Below are positions 8,126 through 17,295 of a stretch of 64,000 nucleotides of DNA, one piece after another. Position 1 is the first letter of the stretch. The number at the start of each line of letters is the position of its first letter. Source of the stretch: Luteimonas fraxinea (lineage in GTDB: Bacteria; Pseudomonadota; Gammaproteobacteria; Xanthomonadales; Xanthomonadaceae). The notes under the pieces are model-generated. The model worked only from the letters and a program-made list of their open reading frames with translations. It was not told the origin of the DNA and made no database searches. The stretch covers positions 3,721,001 to 3,785,000 of the forward strand of contig NZ_CP089507.1 of the NCBI RefSeq assembly GCF_021233355.1, written 5' to 3'. Made by a program: the position numbers and the translations under genes.

Positions 8126-9043
8126 TCAGAAGCTCCGGCACTGCAGGAAGCGGGTCTGCTGCCCGCTGTCAGCTGGCGGCGTGAGCTGCAGACGTGACGA
8201 GGTCAGGTCGGGATGGCGCAGCACCAGCGCGCAGATCGCATCGACGCTGGCCTGATCGTCGACCCGGGCGACGAAGACCTGCAATGTCGAGCCGGTCGCC
8301 CAGATCGCACGGTCGACGTCGGGCAGGGTCCCGAGCGCACGTGACAGATCGCTCCGCTGGGTTTCGATCGGCGCATGCGGCGGCGCTTCGATGCGGACTG
8401 GCGCCGCAGGCGCAGTTCCGGTCGACGGCGTCGCAGCGGTTGCGTTCGCAGCAGGCGCGGCATCCGGCATCGCCAGAAACACGGCCACGCCGGCCAGCAG
8501 CGCGAACAGCCAGCCGAGCAGCACGCGCTGGCGGGCCACGGCGCCGGTCTTCGCGCGGATCGCGTCGAGTTCGCCGGCCGGCATCAGATCGCGCAGTTCC
8601 GGCCACAGTTTGGCCCCGTCGAGCAGTTCGATGCGTTGCTTGCCGGCCGCGCCGCGGGCCTCGGCGTCGATCTTGCCCTGCGTCACCAGCAGGCCGCCGG
8701 CCGCGCTCTTGAGCAGCACTTCGCTCGACAGCGCCTGCACCGCATTGCGGCCCAGCACGTAGGTCGAGGCGTGCTTGCACGACAGCAGCCAGCGCGCGCC
8801 TTCGCGTTCGAGCATGTAGTCGCGGTCGCCGGACACATCTTCCAGATCCACCACCTGCACGTAGCCGCGACGGCGCAGCGCCTGCAGCACCATGCCGATG
8901 AAGCCTCGCCATGAGATCGCCGACAGCGCGACGATGCCCGCCGCGGCTTCGTCGCGGCGACGCTGGAAGGTCAGGAAATAGAACGAGGCCGCACATCCGA
9001 TGGCGATCGCCACTCCGATTGCGGCGATCCACTGCGTGGTCAT
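8126..9043 (-). CDS. Membrane-anchored Mrr-like restriction-endonuclease-fold protein
   Basis: A 305-residue protein with an N-terminal membrane segment (residues 5-26), then a region resembling the Mrr/RecB-like nuclease core (WRGFIGMVLQALRRRGYVQV, then WLLSCKHASTYVLGRNAVQ), a second membrane segment near 175-192, a Pro/Ala-rich linker and a small C-terminal domain. Mrr cores usually carry D-x(n)-(E/Q)xK; here the last part reads SCK, so the catalytic Glu/Gln is replaced by Ser. It may not cleave DNA. Such membrane Mrr-like proteins occur in Xanthomonadaceae. It converges with the SDR gene 22 bp away. Confidence 0.65.
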   Translation of the reverse strand: MTTQWIAAIGVAIAIGCAASFYFLTFQRRRDEAAAGIVALSAISWRGFIGMVLQALRRRGYVQVVDLEDVSGDRDYMLEREGARWLLSCKHASTYVLGRNAVQALSSEVLLKSAAGGLLVTQGKIDAEARGAAGKQRIELLDGAKLWPELRDLMPAGELDAIRAKTGAVARQRVLLGWLFALLAGVAVFLAMPDAAPAANATAATPSTGTAPAAPVRIEAPPHAPIETQRSDLSRALGTLPDVDRAIWATGSTLQVFVARVDDQASVDAICALVLRHPDLTSSRLQLTPPADSGQQTRFLQCRSF

Positions 9044-9132
9044 GCCGGTGTCCGTGTCCGCTTGCAGGGCGGCAGGATACCCGAGCGCAGGACCGGATCA
9101 GCGTCGAGATCGAACAGGACTGGATGCAGAAG

Positions 9133-9156
9133 CCCTCCCCCGCAAGCGGGGGAGGG
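9133..9156. repeat. Perfect GC hairpin, interspersed-repeat type
   Basis: CCCTCCCCC-GCAAGC-GGGGGAGGG is a perfect palindrome followed by TTGGGCGGGGG. It lies in the 203-bp gap between the phasin stop and the Mrr-like start on the minus strand. It could stop or attenuate transcription but has no T run; short palindromes of this type are often dispersed repeats in related genomes. Confidence 0.55.
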
Positions 9157-9246
9157 TTGGGCGGGGGCAAGCCATCAGAGCTGGAAACAAAAATTGCCGC
9201 GGGAATGCGCCAACAATCTCGTAGCCGGGCCAATGCCGACCCGAGA

Positions 9247-9849
9247 TCAGCCCGCGTTCGCCACCTTCTTCGCCGCGCGCTTGGCCGGCGTCTTCGCCGT
9301 CTTCGTGGCCGCCTTGCGCGGTGCTGCCTTCTTCGCAGGGGCCTTCTTGGCGGACGCTTTCTTCGCGGGTGCCTTTGTCGCCTTGCGAGCCGGCGCGGAC
9401 TTCCTGGCCTGCAACGCCGCGGTCAATGCATCGACGCGCTTGCTGAGCGACTGCACATCGTCACGGCCCGGCACGCCGAGCTTGACCAGCGCACGCTGCA
9501 CGCGGTCCTCGAACACCTTCTCGAGACGATCCCAGGTGTCAGCCGCGCGATCGCGGGTCTGGCCGACGCCGGTCTCCACCGCGTTGCGCACCGTGCCCGC
9601 ACGCGTATTCGCGTAGGCGCGCGCGGTCTTCTCCAGACCCGCGCCTTCCTTCATCAGGCCATCGAACAGGCGCGTACCTTCGGCCTGCGCGCGACCGAAC
9701 GCGCCGACGCCGGCCAGCCAGATCTGCTGCGCGGATTCGCTGATCGACTTCGACAGTGCTTCGCCGCTGGCGGCATCGCCCTTGGCGGGCCTGGAACGCG
9801 GTGCGGACTTCTTGGTGGCTTTCTTCGCGGTCTTCTTGAACGTGGCCAT
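9247..9849 (-). CDS. Phasin-family polyhydroxyalkanoate granule-associated protein
   Basis: A 200-residue protein starting MATFKKTAKKATKK. The central part (about 35-140) fits the PhaI/PhaF-type phasin domain, with SAQQIWLAGVGAFGRAQAEG, then a long amphipathic helix and a coiled-coil-like DVQSLSKRVDALTAAL. The tail from residue 150 is a histone H1-like Lys/Ala/Pro repeat (PAKKA type). Phasins coat PHA granules and the basic tail can bind DNA. A patatin phospholipase lies upstream, and a polyhydroxyalkanoic-acid-system protein is 2.1 kb away. No PHA synthase is in the window. Confidence 0.85.
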   Translation of the reverse strand: MATFKKTAKKATKKSAPRSRPAKGDAASGEALSKSISESAQQIWLAGVGAFGRAQAEGTRLFDGLMKEGAGLEKTARAYANTRAGTVRNAVETGVGQTRDRAADTWDRLEKVFEDRVQRALVKLGVPGRDDVQSLSKRVDALTAALQARKSAPARKATKAPAKKASAKKAPAKKAAPRKAATKTAKTPAKRAAKKVANAG

Positions 9850-9920
9850 CGGTGTCTCCGGACGTGGTGGACAGGACGATCGCAGCCTCATGCGGCGATC
9901 TGGAGGTTTCACACCAGCGC

Positions 9921-11150
9921 TCAGCGCGGTGGCGTGTCGATCAGGCGTTCGACATCGTCGAGCGCGCGGTGCAGGCGTGCGGTGGTTTCAGTGCGCCGCG
10001 TACGCCGCGGCGGCAGGCCATCGAGCAGGGTGCGGTCGACGTCGGCAAGGATCTCCGGACGCAGTCCGATGCCGTGCGCGCCGAGGACCGGTTCGAGTTC
10101 GGCCGCGCGGTTGCGCAGGTCGTCCAGCGTCTGCCGGTACCCGAGCGCGCACACGCGATGGCGCGTGGAGAAGCTGAAGGCGTTGAGGAAGAACAGTTCC
10201 GAAGCGCCGTCGCCGGGCTCGAACACCAACTGGTCGACATCCGGGTACTGCTGCGCGTACTTCGCCAGTCCGACCTGCATGCGCGACTGCAGCAGGGTGC
10301 GGAAGGTCTGCGACAGCACGGCCGGCAGGCCGCCGTCGGTCAGCGGCCGGCTGCGGCGCTTGCGTCGCGCGGTACCCGCCGGGCGATCGGTGTAGGGCAC
10401 CAGCGGGTTGAGGCCCAGCATCAGATCGATGTCGCGTTCCAGCAGCACCGACGCATGCATCGTGCGGCGCAGCGCGCCATCGACGTAGTCGCGGCCGCCG
10501 ATGCGCACCGGCGGGTACAGGCCGGGCAGGGCAGCGCTGGCCTGCACGGCGCGCGAGATCGGCACGTTGGCCAGATCGCCGCTGCCGAACAGCGCAGCTT
10601 CGCCACTGTCGAGATCGACCGCGACCACATGCAACGCCGCGTCGAGCGCACGGAAATCGTTGCTGCGGCCGCGCCGCGAGAACACTTCGGCGAGGAAACG
10701 CTCGACGCCGCGGTTGTCGAACACGCCGGTCGGCACCACGCCGCCGAACAGCGCGGCGCGCGTGGCGCCGGGCAGCAGACCGCGGCTCCAGTCCATCGCC
10801 AGACGGGGCAGGCCGGCGATGCGGCGTGCATATTCGCCGAACGCGGGCCGCAGGAAGTCTTCGGCGCGGAATTCCAGATCGTCGCTGTCGCCGGTGATAA
10901 AGGCGCGGCACATTTCCTCGACATCGAGCCGGTTGGCCAGACCCGCAGCGAGAAACGCGCCGCTGCTGATGCCCACGTAGCTGTCGAGCCGGGTCAGATC
11001 GAGACCGTCGAGCGCCTCGTCGAGAGCACGCAGCGCGCCGAGTTCGTACATGCCGCCGATCGGCCCACCGCCGGCGATGGCGAGGCCGATCTTCGGTGCG
11101 CGCGTCGAGGCGCGGGGGCGACGGTGCCGGGCGGGATGCAACGACAGCAT
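9921..11150 (-). CDS. Patatin-like phospholipase
   Basis: A 409-residue protein of the patatin/RssA type. The oxyanion loop is AIAGGGPIGG (residues 24-33), the nucleophile elbow GISSG, and the catalytic aspartate lies in YVDGAL. There is no signal peptide; the first 18 residues are Arg-rich, and the true start may be slightly later. These cytoplasmic lipases hydrolyse acyl esters of phospholipids or neutral lipids. It lies 71 bp upstream of the phasin gene in the same direction and is divergent from the FFLEELY-motif gene, which suggests granule lipid turnover, an inference from position. Confidence 0.87.
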   Translation of the reverse strand: MLSLHPARHRRPRASTRAPKIGLAIAGGGPIGGMYELGALRALDEALDGLDLTRLDSYVGISSGAFLAAGLANRLDVEEMCRAFITGDSDDLEFRAEDFLRPAFGEYARRIAGLPRLAMDWSRGLLPGATRAALFGGVVPTGVFDNRGVERFLAEVFSRRGRSNDFRALDAALHVVAVDLDSGEAALFGSGDLANVPISRAVQASAALPGLYPPVRIGGRDYVDGALRRTMHASVLLERDIDLMLGLNPLVPYTDRPAGTARRKRRSRPLTDGGLPAVLSQTFRTLLQSRMQVGLAKYAQQYPDVDQLVFEPGDGASELFFLNAFSFSTRHRVCALGYRQTLDDLRNRAAELEPVLGAHGIGLRPEILADVDRTLLDGLPPRRTRRTETTARLHRALDDVERLIDTPPR

Positions 11151-11237
11151 GGCGAGGCCTGCAGGAGGGTCCGTCCGAGTCTAGCCAGCCGGTGTTGAAG
11201 GATTGCTCCAGACGCCGCCAGCGTCGAAGATGCGCCG

Positions 11238-11957
11238 ATGACGGCATCCGACATTTCCGCCCGCCTCGCGCGACGGCTGGCGTGGCATCAGGCCCTGCAC
11301 GACCCGGACTACGATCCGCGCGCCCGCTCGCACTGGCTGGCCGAACTCCGCCGCTGGCAGGCCGCACGCCTGCGCGTGAGCTTCGCGCACTTCCTCGAAG
11401 ACCCGACGCGCGCGCCCGCCGCGAACTTCTTCCTCGGCGACGTCTACGGCGATCGCGACTTCACCCGGCGCGATGCCGACATCGCCCGGATCCTGCCGAC
11501 GATGCGCCGGCTGTTGCCGGCGCGGTTGCTGGAGACGGTGTCGGACGCGATCGAACTCGGTGCGTTGAGCCAGGCGCTGGACCTGCACATGGTCGAAGCA
11601 CTGCAACGCCTGGCGCCGCGGCGCCGCAAGCTCGACGACGCGCTGTACGCCGAGGCGTACCGCGACGTGGGCCGCGCGGGGCTGCGCCGGCGTCAGGTGC
11701 GGCTGATCGGCCGCGTGGGTCGCGGCTTCGGCAAGGCCTTGAAGATGCGCGGCGTGTCCGCGCTGCTGGCGTTCTCTCGCGGTCCGGCCCGGCTCGCGGG
11801 TCTGACCGAACTGCAGGGCTTCCTGGAACGCGGCTATGGCGCGTTCGAAGCGCTGGGCGATCCGGACGCGTTCGTCGCCGAGATCGAGCGCGACGAGGGC
11901 GAGGTGTCGCGGCGTCTGTTCGCCGGACACCCCGCGCCGTACGCGCTCGACGACTAG
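11238..11957 (+). CDS. FFLEELY-motif protein of unknown function
   Basis: A 239-residue helical protein with the signature segment FFLGDVYGDRDFTRRDADIA (residues 63-82). This is a variant of the FFLEELYGxRDF...RDADIARV pattern that names a proteobacterial family. The rest is Arg/Ala/Leu-rich helix, including LDLHMVEALQRLAPRRRKLD. No signal peptide or catalytic motif is visible. It is divergent from the patatin gene (87-bp gap) and converges, 1 bp apart, with the polyhydroxyalkanoic-acid-system gene. The family function is not known to me. Confidence 0.75.
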   Translation: MTASDISARLARRLAWHQALHDPDYDPRARSHWLAELRRWQAARLRVSFAHFLEDPTRAPAANFFLGDVYGDRDFTRRDADIARILPTMRRLLPARLLETVSDAIELGALSQALDLHMVEALQRLAPRRRKLDDALYAEAYRDVGRAGLRRRQVRLIGRVGRGFGKALKMRGVSALLAFSRGPARLAGLTELQGFLERGYGAFEALGDPDAFVAEIERDEGEVSRRLFAGHPAPYALDD

Positions 11958-11958
11958 A

Positions 11959-12231
11959 TCAGAACTTCTCGGACAGCACCCGGCGGATCTCGGCCTCGAT
12001 CGGCCCCTGCATGGCCGACAGCAGGAAGCCCAGCTTCGCGGTCACGTGCAGGCTCTGCGGCAGCAGCGCGATCGCGCCGTCGACGCCCGAGCGGCTGAAG
12101 TTCAGCGTGTCGCCGTCCCAGCCGTACTTCATGTCGAAGCGCTCGGAGAGCTTCTTGGCGACGGCTTCGACCGCGGTGCGGGCCTTGGCCGGCGGCAGCG
12201 AGTGGGGATGGGTGATGTCGATACCAGCCAT
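11959..12231 (-). CDS. Polyhydroxyalkanoic-acid-system protein (PHA_gran_rgn type)
   Basis: A 90-residue protein starting MAGIDITHPHSLPPAKARTA. It matches the small family of 'polyhydroxyalkanoic acid system' proteins: a KARTAVEAVAKKLSERF helix, the WDGDTLNFSRSGVDGAI strand pair and a C-terminal FLLSAMQGPIEAEIRRVL helix. It is named for association with PHA gene clusters; the biochemical role is unsettled. A phasin gene 2.1 kb away gives weak context support. It is divergent from the FHA gene. Confidence 0.8.
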   Translation of the reverse strand: MAGIDITHPHSLPPAKARTAVEAVAKKLSERFDMKYGWDGDTLNFSRSGVDGAIALLPQSLHVTAKLGFLLSAMQGPIEAEIRRVLSEKF

Positions 12232-12322
12232 GCGAGGCTCCGCGGGTTGTCGTGGACGCGCATTGTGCGTCGAGCGGGCGCCGTGACCAAGTGACGGCGC
12301 GTGCAGCCGCGCGGCCTCGTGC

Positions 12323-12328
12323 TAGATT
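12323..12328 (+). promoter_or_regulatory. -10 element TAGATT, probably giving a leaderless FHA mRNA
   Basis: TAGATT within GCTAGATTGCCGCCGC ends nine bases before the FHA gene ATG at 12337. No Shine-Dalgarno sequence fits between them. The same GCTAGAAT-like motif precedes several genes in this window. Confidence 0.5.
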
Positions 12329-12336
12329 GCCGCCGC

Positions 12337-13140
12337 ATGACTGCGCTCAAGCTGCGATTCCCCACGCCCGACGAACCCGAACTGCCGCTCGACATCGGCG
12401 TGCACGGCATCGGCCGTGGCCGCGCGGGCGCATTGACGCCGGTGTCCGACGGCAGTGAGCCGAGCGTGCGCTTCTGTGTCGATCGCCGCGGCGTCTGGCT
12501 CACGGTCACCGAAGGCGTGCAGGGGGTGCACGTCAACGGCCGCCAGGTGCGGCGTATGGCGATGCTGCGCACCGGTGATGCGATCTTCGTCGACGGCCAC
12601 GAGCTGCGGCTGGTGTCGACGACGCCCGTCGCGGCCATCGCGCCTGCAGAGGATCTCGATGACGCGGATGGCAGCGATGCCGATCCCCGCACTGTGCTGC
12701 GCGGCGTCGGCGGTCGCTATCACGGCCGCAGCTTCACCCTCGACCGGCCGCGTCTGGTCGGCCGTCATGCCGAAGCCGACATCCGCATCGACGAGCCCGG
12801 GTTCGCCGATCGCCACGCGCGTCTGGAACGCGTCGGCGGCTTCGTACGGCTGACCGATCTCGGCTCGGCCGACGGCAGCGTGGTCAATGGCGAACCGACC
12901 CGCGACGCGGTGCTGCAGGCCGGCGACCAGGTCGTATTCGACGCGCACCACCGCTTCGTCGTCGAAGCGCCTGCGCGCGCCGGCCACAGCGCCGGCTACG
13001 ACCGTGCACCCGAACCGCAGGCGCTGGTGGACGCGTCGCCGGAGCGGCGTGGTGGCGGCCTGCCGTTGCCGTGGCTGTTGCTCGCCGCGGTGGTACTGGC
13101 AGGCTTGCTCAGCGCACTGCTGCTGTTCGGCGCGGCCTGA
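12337..13140 (+). CDS. Double FHA-domain tail-anchored membrane protein
   Basis: A 267-residue protein starting MTALKLRFPTPDEP. It has two forkhead-associated-like halves: a divergent one (about 1-90, with GVHVNGRQVRRMAMLRTGD) and a clear one (about 115-205, with LVGRHAEADIRID, FADRHARLE and SVVNGEPTRDAVLQAGDQV). The canonical RH of a phosphothreonine-binding FHA is present in DRHARLE. A C-terminal membrane helix (about 246-265, LPWLLLAAVVLAGLLSALLL) anchors it with the FHA part in the cytoplasm. FHA domains read phospho-Thr; no Ser/Thr kinase lies nearby. A GTG 36 bp upstream is an alternative start, but the -10 position favours this ATG. Confidence 0.82.
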   Translation: MTALKLRFPTPDEPELPLDIGVHGIGRGRAGALTPVSDGSEPSVRFCVDRRGVWLTVTEGVQGVHVNGRQVRRMAMLRTGDAIFVDGHELRLVSTTPVAAIAPAEDLDDADGSDADPRTVLRGVGGRYHGRSFTLDRPRLVGRHAEADIRIDEPGFADRHARLERVGGFVRLTDLGSADGSVVNGEPTRDAVLQAGDQVVFDAHHRFVVEAPARAGHSAGYDRAPEPQALVDASPERRGGGLPLPWLLLAAVVLAGLLSALLLFGAA

Positions 13141-13163
13141 TTCCAGGGACACGGAGGACCGAT

Positions 13164-13277
13164 ATGGGAAGTTTCAGCATCTGGCACTGGCTGATCATCC
13201 TCGGCGTACTGGCGGTGCCGGTCTTCGTCGTTGGTGTCATCGTCTGGGCGTTGCGACGTGGGCGCCGGCAGCGCTAG
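13164..13277 (+). CDS. 37-residue membrane microprotein with a TatA-like N-terminus
   Basis: The sequence opens MGSFSIWHWLIILGVLAVPV, has one hydrophobic helix to about residue 30 and ends in a basic RRGRRQR tail. A good ribosome site (ACGGAGGAC) lies just upstream, 23 bp after the FHA gene. The first ten residues are strikingly like TatA/TatE proteins (MGSFSIWHWLIVL), but the amphipathic helix and acidic tail of TatA are absent. Its 3' end overlaps the convergent msrQ gene by 41 bp. Function unknown; it is too well placed behind a ribosome site to dismiss. Confidence 0.6.
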   Translation: MGSFSIWHWLIILGVLAVPVFVVGVIVWALRRGRRQR

Positions 13278-13932
13278 CCAGCCGCCGCTTCTGCACCGCC
13301 TTCCACACCCGCCAGCCCAGCAGCACCGCGAGAATGCCCGCGTACAGCGCCGGCTCGCGCCAGTCCGATTTCACGATCCACCAGAAATGCAGAACCGCAA
13401 GCGCGGCGATCGGATAGATCGCCTTGTGCAGCTGCCCCCACTTGCGACCCAGACGCCGCATCCAGCCCTTGGTCGACGTGACCGCGAGTGGCACCAGCAG
13501 CAGCCACGCGAGGAAGCCCACGGTAATGAACGGACGCTTCGCGATTTCGGTCGCGACCTGCGACAGGTCGCCGACCAGATCCAGCGCCAGCCACACGCCA
13601 AAGTGCACGCTGGCGTAGACGAACGCATACAGGCCGAGCATGCGCCGGAACCGCAGCGCAGCGGTCCAGCCGGTGATCTGGCGCAGGGGCGTGATCGCCA
13701 GCGTGATCAGCAGCAGGCGCAGCGCGCCGATGCCGAGCTCGTGTTCGATCGCGACCACCGGCTCGGCGCCGAGCACATCGACGTTCGCGCCGCCCAATAC
13801 CTGCCACACGCGCCAGCCCAGCCACGCCAGCGGCGCCAGACACAGCAGGTGTACCAGCGCCTTGGCAGCAATGATCGCCGCCGGTGTCGCCGGCCGGGCC
13901 GGTCGAGCCGCCGGTGCGGCCTTCAGTACCAC
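13237..13932 (-). CDS. msrQ: MsrQ, heme-binding membrane subunit of the periplasmic Met-sulfoxide reductase
   Basis: About 231 residues with six predicted membrane helices, including [36 protein letters not shown] and [18 protein letters not shown]. The family histidines are visible in the helices (VHLL, SVHFG, LHFWW). MsrQ passes electrons from the quinone pool or flavin reductases to MsrP. I place the start at a GTG (13930-13932) that overlaps the msrP stop, because the reading frame upstream is not MsrQ-like; the start remains uncertain. It forms an operon with msrP. Confidence 0.85.
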   Translation of the reverse strand: MVLKAAPAARPARPATPAAIIAAKALVHLLCLAPLAWLGWRVWQVLGGANVDVLGAEPVVAIEHELGIGALRLLLITLAITPLRQITGWTAALRFRRMLGLYAFVYASVHFGVWLALDLVGDLSQVATEIAKRPFITVGFLAWLLLVPLAVTSTKGWMRRLGRKWGQLHKAIYPIAALAVLHFWWIVKSDWREPALYAGILAVLLGWRVWKAVQKRRLASAAGAHVATPRR

Positions 13933-14891
13933 TTGCGCAGATCCATGCCCGAGTAGAGCGACGCCACCTGGTCGGCATAGCCATTGAACGGTCGCGTGTC
14001 GATGCGGTTGGCGAGCAGGCGGTTGCCGCTGCCGGCGATACGCCGCTCGGTCTTCTGGCTCCAGCGCGGATGGTCGACCGCCGGATTGACGTTGCTGAAG
14101 AAGCCGTATTCCGACGGCTGCAGATCGTTCCACGCGGTGCTGGGCATACGCTCGACGAAGCGGATGCCGACGATCGACTTGATGCTCTTGAAGCCGTACT
14201 TCCACGGCACGACCAGTCGCAGCGGCGCGCCGTTCTGCTGCGGCAGCGCCTTGCCGTACAGGCCGGTGGCGAGGAAGGCGAGCGGGTTCATGGCCTCGTC
14301 GATGCGCAGGCCTTCGCGGTAGGGCCAATTGATCGAGCGGAAACGCAGGCCGGGCATCTGTTCGCGATCGGCGAGCGTGGTGAACGCCACGTACTTCGCA
14401 TTGGCGTTAGGCTCGAACTTGCGCAGCACCGAGGCCAGCGGCACGCCGCTCCACGGGATCACCATCGACCAGCCCTCGACGCAGCGCAGCCGGTAGATGC
14501 GTTCCTCGTTGGCGACGCCGCGCAGCAGGTCCTCGAACGACACGCGTCCGGGCTTGGCGCACTCGCCGCCGACCTCGACCGTCCACGGCGAGGTGCGCAA
14601 TGTCTTCGCCGCGCTCGACGGATCGCCCTTACCGGTGCCGAACTCGTAGAAGTTGTTGTAGCTGGTGATGTCCTCGACGCGCGTCAGCGGCTCGTCGGTG
14701 CGGAAACCGCTGCGTGCCTGCGCGGGCGTGACCCGCGTGGTCGACGCCGGCGGCGGCTCGGCTTCGGCGCAGCCGGCGAGGGTAAGCGCAGGCGCGGTGG
14801 CCATCAGCGCCAGCAGGCGTCGCCGGTCCCGATAGACGGTTTCGTCGGTGACTTCGGACTCCCGGATCCGCAACGCATCGCGCAATGACAT
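13923..14891 (-). CDS. msrP: MsrP, periplasmic molybdopterin Met-sulfoxide reductase catalytic subunit
   Basis: A 322-residue protein starting [15 protein letters not shown] twin-arginine signal ([20 protein letters not shown], residues 22-41) directs export. The mature part has the MsrP hallmarks [11 protein letters not shown], the molybdenum-ligand cysteine in [19 protein letters not shown], and [16 protein letters not shown]. It repairs oxidised methionines in envelope proteins with MsrQ. The start is chosen at the ATG that gives a normal Tat leader; an upstream extension overlaps the divergent promoter region of serC. Confidence 0.95.
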   Translation of the reverse strand: MSLRDALRIRESEVTDETVYRDRRRLLALMATAPALTLAGCAEAEPPPASTTRVTPAQARSGFRTDEPLTRVEDITSYNNFYEFGTGKGDPSSAAKTLRTSPWTVEVGGECAKPGRVSFEDLLRGVANEERIYRLRCVEGWSMVIPWSGVPLASVLRKFEPNANAKYVAFTTLADREQMPGLRFRSINWPYREGLRIDEAMNPLAFLATGLYGKALPQQNGAPLRLVVPWKYGFKSIKSIVGIRFVERMPSTAWNDLQPSEYGFFSNVNPAVDHPRWSQKTERRIAGSGNRLLANRIDTRPFNGYADQVASLYSGMDLRKWY

Positions 14892-15023
14892 GTGGGACTC
14901 CTCGGCGCGGCGCGCCTGTTGTGGACCAGTGACATACGTTGCCAGCGCAACCATCGGATGCACGTCAAACTGTTGCGCTGCGGCATACTTGCCGGCCCCG
15001 AAATCCGTTCCGTGGAGTGTTCA

Positions 15024-16124
15024 ATGGCGCGTGCTTACAACTTTGCCCCGGGACCGGCGGCCCTGCCTGAAAGTGTGCTGAAACAGGCGCAGGCGGACAT
15101 GCTGGAGTGGGGTGATGCCGGCGCGTCGATCGTCGAGATGAGCCACCGCGGACCGGAGTTCATGGAGGTCGCCACACGCGCCGAAGCCGATCTTCGCACG
15201 CTGCTCGGTGTGCCCGATGACTACGCCGTGCTGTTCCTCCCGGGCGGCGCGACGACGGCCCAGGCGCTGCTACCGCTGAACTTCGCGAACCAGGGCGACA
15301 CGGTCGATTACGTCGTCACCGGCCACTGGGGCAAGACCGCGCTCAAGCAGCTCACCCCGGCGGTGTCGGTGAACATTGCCGCGAGCGGCGAGGCCGACGG
15401 TTACCGGACGATTCCCGCGCGCGACTCCTGGCGGCTGACGCCGGGCGCGGCCTATGTGCACATCACCGCGAACGAGACCATCCACGGCGTCGAGTACCGG
15501 CCGGCCTGGGGCGAAACCGCGCCCGACACCGGCGACGTGCCGTTGTTCGCCGATTTCAGTTCCAGCATCGCGTCGGAGCCGATCGACATCTCGCGCTACG
15601 GCGTGATCTACGCCGGCGCGCAGAAGAATCTCGGGCCGGTCGGCATCTCGGTGGTCATCGTTCGCCGCGAATTGCTCGAGCGTGCCGGCATGCCGCGCGC
15701 CGACGTCTTCAATTACAGCTCGCAGCTCGCCAACGACTCGATGCTCAACACGCCGCCGACCTGGAACTGGTACGTGGCCGGTCTCGTATTCCGCTGGATG
15801 CTCGACGAGGGCGGCACCGTGGCATTCAACCGCCGCAGCGACGAGAAAGCTGCGCTGCTCTACGGCGCGATCGACGGCTCGGGCGGCTTCTATCGCAACG
15901 ACATCGATGCCGCCGTGCGCTCGCGCATGAACGTGCCGTTCTTCCTCGCCGACGAAGCGCGCAATACCGCCTTCCTCGACGGCGCGCGCGAGGCCGGACT
16001 GATCGGCCTCAAGGGCCACCGCGTGCTCGGCGGCATGCGCGCGTCCATCTACAACGCGATGCCGGTCGACGGCGTCCGCAGCCTCGTTGCCTACATGCAG
16101 GATTTCCAGAAGACCCATGGCTGA
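15024..16124 (+). CDS. serC: Phosphoserine aminotransferase
   Basis: A 366-residue class-V aminotransferase starting [19 protein letters not shown]. The FxPGPAALP opening, [11 protein letters not shown] and the pyridoxal-phosphate lysine in [12 protein letters not shown] are present. It makes 3-phosphoserine from 3-phosphohydroxypyruvate for serine and also acts in pyridoxine synthesis. It is first gene of serC-pheA-aroA; its stop overlaps the pheA start by 8 bp, so the operon is translationally coupled. The gap to divergent msrP is 132 bp. Confidence 0.97.
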   Translation: MARAYNFAPGPAALPESVLKQAQADMLEWGDAGASIVEMSHRGPEFMEVATRAEADLRTLLGVPDDYAVLFLPGGATTAQALLPLNFANQGDTVDYVVTGHWGKTALKQLTPAVSVNIAASGEADGYRTIPARDSWRLTPGAAYVHITANETIHGVEYRPAWGETAPDTGDVPLFADFSSSIASEPIDISRYGVIYAGAQKNLGPVGISVVIVRRELLERAGMPRADVFNYSSQLANDSMLNTPPTWNWYVAGLVFRWMLDEGGTVAFNRRSDEKAALLYGAIDGSGGFYRNDIDAAVRSRMNVPFFLADEARNTAFLDGAREAGLIGLKGHRVLGGMRASIYNAMPVDGVRSLVAYMQDFQKTHG

Positions 16125-17295
16125 TTCGAAGAAGAAGACCCCGGTGGCCGCACAGGCGAAGAAGCCGGCGGCTGCGAAGGTCGACGCGGTGAAGGCCGCT
16201 CCTACCGCAAGCGTCGCCAGGCCCGATCTCGACGCGGTCCGCGCGCAGATCGACGGCATCGACCACCAGATCCAGACGCTGATCGCCGAGCGCGCGCAGT
16301 TCGCGCGCCAGGTCGGCAAGGCCAAGGGCAAGCTCGCCGCGGCCGTCGACTATTACCGGCCCGAGCGCGAGGCGCAGGTGCTGCGCCGTGTCGTCGACCG
16401 TAACGACGGCCCGCTGTCGGATACCGAACTCGTGCGCCTGTTCCGCGAGATCATGTCGGCGTGTCTCGCGCAGCAGGAACCGCTGAAGATCGGCTACCTC
16501 GGGCCGGAAGGCACGTTCTCGCAGCAGGCCGTGCACAAGCAGTTCGGCCATTCGGCCAAGGGCCTGCCGCTGGCGAGCATCGAGGAGGTGTTCGACGAGG
16601 TCGCTGCCGGCAACGCCGATTTCGGCGTGGTGCCGGTGGAGAATTCGGGGCAGGGCACGATCCAGTCGACGCTCGACATGTTCCTGACCTCGCCGCTGAA
16701 GATCTGCGGTGAAGTGGAACTCCGCGTGCACCAGTACCTGCTGTCGCGCACCGGTCGCATCGAGGACATCGAGCGCGTGTATTCGCATGGCCTGTCGCTC
16801 GCGCAATGCAAGCAATGGCTGCGCGAGAACCTGCCGGGCGTCGAAAAGCACGCGGTGGTCAGCAATGCCGAAGCCGTGCGCCGTGCCAAGAAGTCCGACG
16901 ACGCGGCGGCGATCGCCGGCGAGAACGCCGCGCACGTCTACGGCATGCAGGTGCTCGCAGGTCCGATCGAAGACCGCAGCGACAACACCACGCGCTTCCT
17001 GGTGATCGGTCGGGGCGCGTTCCCGACCTCGGGCAACGACCGCACCTCGCTGATGGTCTTCATCCGCGACCAGCCGGGCGCGCTGTACCGCATCCTCGAA
17101 CCGTTGGCACGTCGCGACATCAGCATGAACCGCATCGAGTCGCGCCCCGCGCATGGTGCGCTGTGGCAGTACGCGTTCTTCATCGAGGTCAACGGCCACG
17201 TCGACGAGTCGCCGCTGAAGGACGCGCTGGGTGAGATCGACGCGTTCGCCGGCGAGGTGCGCGTGCTCGGGTCCTACCCGGTCGCCGTGCCGTGA
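16117..17295 (+). CDS. pheA: Bifunctional chorismate mutase / prephenate dehydratase (P-protein)
   Basis: A 392-residue protein. After a Lys/Ala-rich N-terminal tail (residues 2-35), the chorismate-mutase domain runs about 36-120 ([20 protein letters not shown]). The prephenate dehydratase domain starts at [14 protein letters not shown] and includes [10 protein letters not shown] and the TTRF motif. A C-terminal ACT domain with the ESRP phenylalanine-binding motif follows (from about 310). It makes phenylpyruvate for phenylalanine and is probably feedback-inhibited by Phe through the ACT domain. It overlaps serC and aroA on both sides. Confidence 0.97.
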   Translation: MADSKKKTPVAAQAKKPAAAKVDAVKAAPTASVARPDLDAVRAQIDGIDHQIQTLIAERAQFARQVGKAKGKLAAAVDYYRPEREAQVLRRVVDRNDGPLSDTELVRLFREIMSACLAQQEPLKIGYLGPEGTFSQQAVHKQFGHSAKGLPLASIEEVFDEVAAGNADFGVVPVENSGQGTIQSTLDMFLTSPLKICGEVELRVHQYLLSRTGRIEDIERVYSHGLSLAQCKQWLRENLPGVEKHAVVSNAEAVRRAKKSDDAAAIAGENAAHVYGMQVLAGPIEDRSDNTTRFLVIGRGAFPTSGNDRTSLMVFIRDQPGALYRILEPLARRDISMNRIESRPAHGALWQYAFFIEVNGHVDESPLKDALGEIDAFAGEVRVLGSYPVAVP

